Origin: an uncultured SAR86 cluster bacterium
Lineage (GTDB): Bacteria; Pseudomonadota; Gammaproteobacteria; Magnimaribacterales; D2472
Direction of reading: 5' to 3'
Length of the DNA stretch: 64,000 nt
Assembly (NCBI GenBank): GCA_902558095.1
Contig: CACECP010000002.1
Coordinates: forward strand, 62,001-126,000
Under the pieces are notes generated by a model. It worked only from the letters and a program-made list of their open reading frames with translations, had not been told where the DNA came from and did no database searches. The position numbers and the translations under genes were made by a program. This document shows, piece by piece, positions 62,971 to 64,000 of this stretch (positions within the stretch are counted from its first letter, which is position 1; each line of letters starts with the position of its first letter).

Positions 62971-64000
62971 TTGATAAATAATAAAAAAATAAGTAAATTT
63001 GCTATATCAATAGTAAAAGATCTCCAAGAAAAAAACTTTCAAGCATTCTTAGTAGGTGGGTGTGTAAGAGATCTTTTATGTGGTATTGAGCCCAAAGATT
63101 TTGATATAGCTACTAACGCAACTCCAGAGCAAATTAGAAAAATTTTTAAAGCCTCAAGAATAATTGGTAAAAGATTTAAATTAGTTCATGTTTTTAACAG
63201 ATCAGAATTAATAGAAGTAGCAACTTTTAGATCAGGAGAAGATAGCTCAAGTATTGGCAACTTAATTACAGATCAATCAGGTAAGATTATAAGAGATAAT
63301 ATATGGGGCACATTAGAAGAGGATACTCATAGGAGAGATTTCACAATTAATGCGCTTTTCTATTGTCCTTTTTCACAAAAAATTGAAGATCATAATGATG
63401 GCATGAAGCATATTCATGAAAAAACTATTGTTTCAATTGGAGATCCGCAAAAAAGATTTGCCGAAGACCCTGTAAGAAGTTTAAGAGCTATAAGATTTAG
63501 TAATAAACTGAACTTTAAAATTAACAAAGATATCAAAGAAGCCATTTACGATAAAGGTCATCTACTTTCAGACATTTCTAATGCTAGATTATTTGACGAA
63601 TTTTGTAAGATCTTCTTAAAAGGAATGGCTGAAAAAAATTTTAACAAATTATTATCTTTTGGTTTAAATAAATATTTGATAGAGACTGATCCTGAAGTAA
63701 ATGAATTTACATATAATTTAATGATCGAGGCATTTAGAAATACTGATAAACGATTAGCTAATAATCAATCCGTGACTCCAGGGTTCTTAATTGCTGCCCT
63801 TCTTTGGCCTCAGCTCATTGAAGCATCTCTTCAAAGAGGAGAAATAAACTTAAGGAAATTTTTTAGATCTATGGATAGAGTCTTGAGGAAACAACAAAAA
63901 ATTACTGCAATTCCTAGAAAGTTTCATGGCTATATAAAAGATATTTGGGTCTTACAATTAAAGCTGCATAGCAGAATTGGCAAACAGCCATACAAAACTG
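62971..64000 (+). CDS. pcnB: Poly(A) polymerase I, C-terminus cut by window edge
   Basis: Adds poly(A) tails that promote RNA decay. My translation is open from the TTG at 62971 to base 64000 (343 codons); the ORF track lacks it because no stop or ATG is available. Visible are FLVGGCVRDLLCGIEPKDFDIATNATPEQ (nucleotidyltransferase class II motif with the DFD metal pair), DTHRRDFTINALFY, DGMKHIHEK, and DPVRSLRAIRFSNKLNF. E. coli PcnB has 465 residues. The start is uncertain: no in-frame ATG lies between 62971 and the motif, and the upstream stop is six bases before the TTG. tRNA CCA-enzymes share the fold, but the dksA neighbour favours PcnB. Confidence 0.9.
   Translation, partial: MINNKKISKFAISIVKDLQEKNFQAFLVGGCVRDLLCGIEPKDFDIATNATPEQIRKIFKASRIIGKRFKLVHVFNRSELIEVATFRSGEDSSSIGNLITDQSGKIIRDNIWGTLEEDTHRRDFTINALFYCPFSQKIEDHNDGMKHIHEKTIVSIGDPQKRFAEDPVRSLRAIRFSNKLNFKINKDIKEAIYDKGHLLSDISNARLFDEFCKIFLKGMAEKNFNKLLSFGLNKYLIETDPEVNEFTYNLMIEAFRNTDKRLANNQSVTPGFLIAALLWPQLIEASLQRGEINLRKFFRSMDRVLRKQQKITAIPRKFHGYIKDIWVLQLKLHSRIGKQPYKT

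Noticed and set aside
1-64000. CRISPR arrays, insertion sequences and rRNA genes
   Set aside because: Reading both strands, I saw no regular spaced repeats, no transposase-like ORF with terminal repeats and no rRNA signature.

Overview
The window is a stretch of chromosome from an AT-rich (by eye about one third G+C, not computed), streamlined marine gammaproteobacterium. Gene order is gammaproteobacterial: rluD opposite bamD, leuS-lptE-holA, rsfS-rlmH-mrdA-rodA-mltB-dacA-dat, hemC-hemD, trxA-rho, parC-parE, erpA-hemL and dksA-pcnB. With a proteorhodopsin, many TonB/RND-type envelope genes and spacers of 0-80 bp, the SAR86 clade is the most likely source. That is an inference from content and was not tested by phylogeny.

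Layout. 1-8.8 kb: acetolactate synthase large subunit (cut by the left edge), RluD, BamD, a small zinc-ribbon-like membrane protein, then an RND efflux pump (permease plus adaptor) divergent from its TetR-family regulator, and a flavin reductase-like protein. 8.8-18 kb: rsmD-hemC-hemD facing a long minus-strand run of hemB-trxA-rho, ilvD, a double ATPase of an ABC peptide-type transporter and an HSL-type hydrolase. 18-23 kb: an isolated DsbD N-terminal domain, aroQ, a 52-codon AccB N-terminal remnant, then leuS-lptE-holA. 23-32 kb: a minus-strand cell-wall and elongation cluster, plus mpl. 32-41 kb: a PPi-type phosphofructokinase, topoisomerase IV (parC/parE), tolC, mutM and coaD. 41-48 kb is the most accessory-looking part: blue-tuned proteorhodopsin, a short-chain dehydrogenase, an NAD-dependent formate dehydrogenase, an integrase-N-domain/tail-anchor protein and a TPP-riboswitch operon for thiamin-type uptake. 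48-64 kb: prolyl oligopeptidase, tRNA-Ile(GAT), tyrS, putA, mepM-like/anmK/erpA, hemG-hemL, adenosine kinase, a DksA-like protein with a long lysine-rich tail, and pcnB (cut by the right edge). No stretch longer than 300 bases lacks a gene.

How parts work together. Five haem-synthesis genes (hemB, C, D, G, L) lie in four places. The RND pump has no outer-membrane channel beside it, but tolC about 30 kb away carries nearly the same 21-bp operator found twice in front of the pump, which points to one TetR regulon. The TonB receptor, PnuC-family transporter and APH-fold kinase sit behind one TPP riboswitch and probably form an outer membrane-inner membrane-phosphorylation route for thiamin or a precursor. 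Proteorhodopsin and formate dehydrogenase are two energy supplements lying about 1 kb apart.

Most worth checking: the shared TetR operator; the proteorhodopsin leader with an 8-G run and two mutually exclusive hairpins; the riboswitch whose closing stem ends at the start codon; the dsbD-aroQ-accB locus reduced to N-terminal pieces; and the DUF6538-like, tail-anchored protein with four ATGNGTACA(T/A) repeats at its start.
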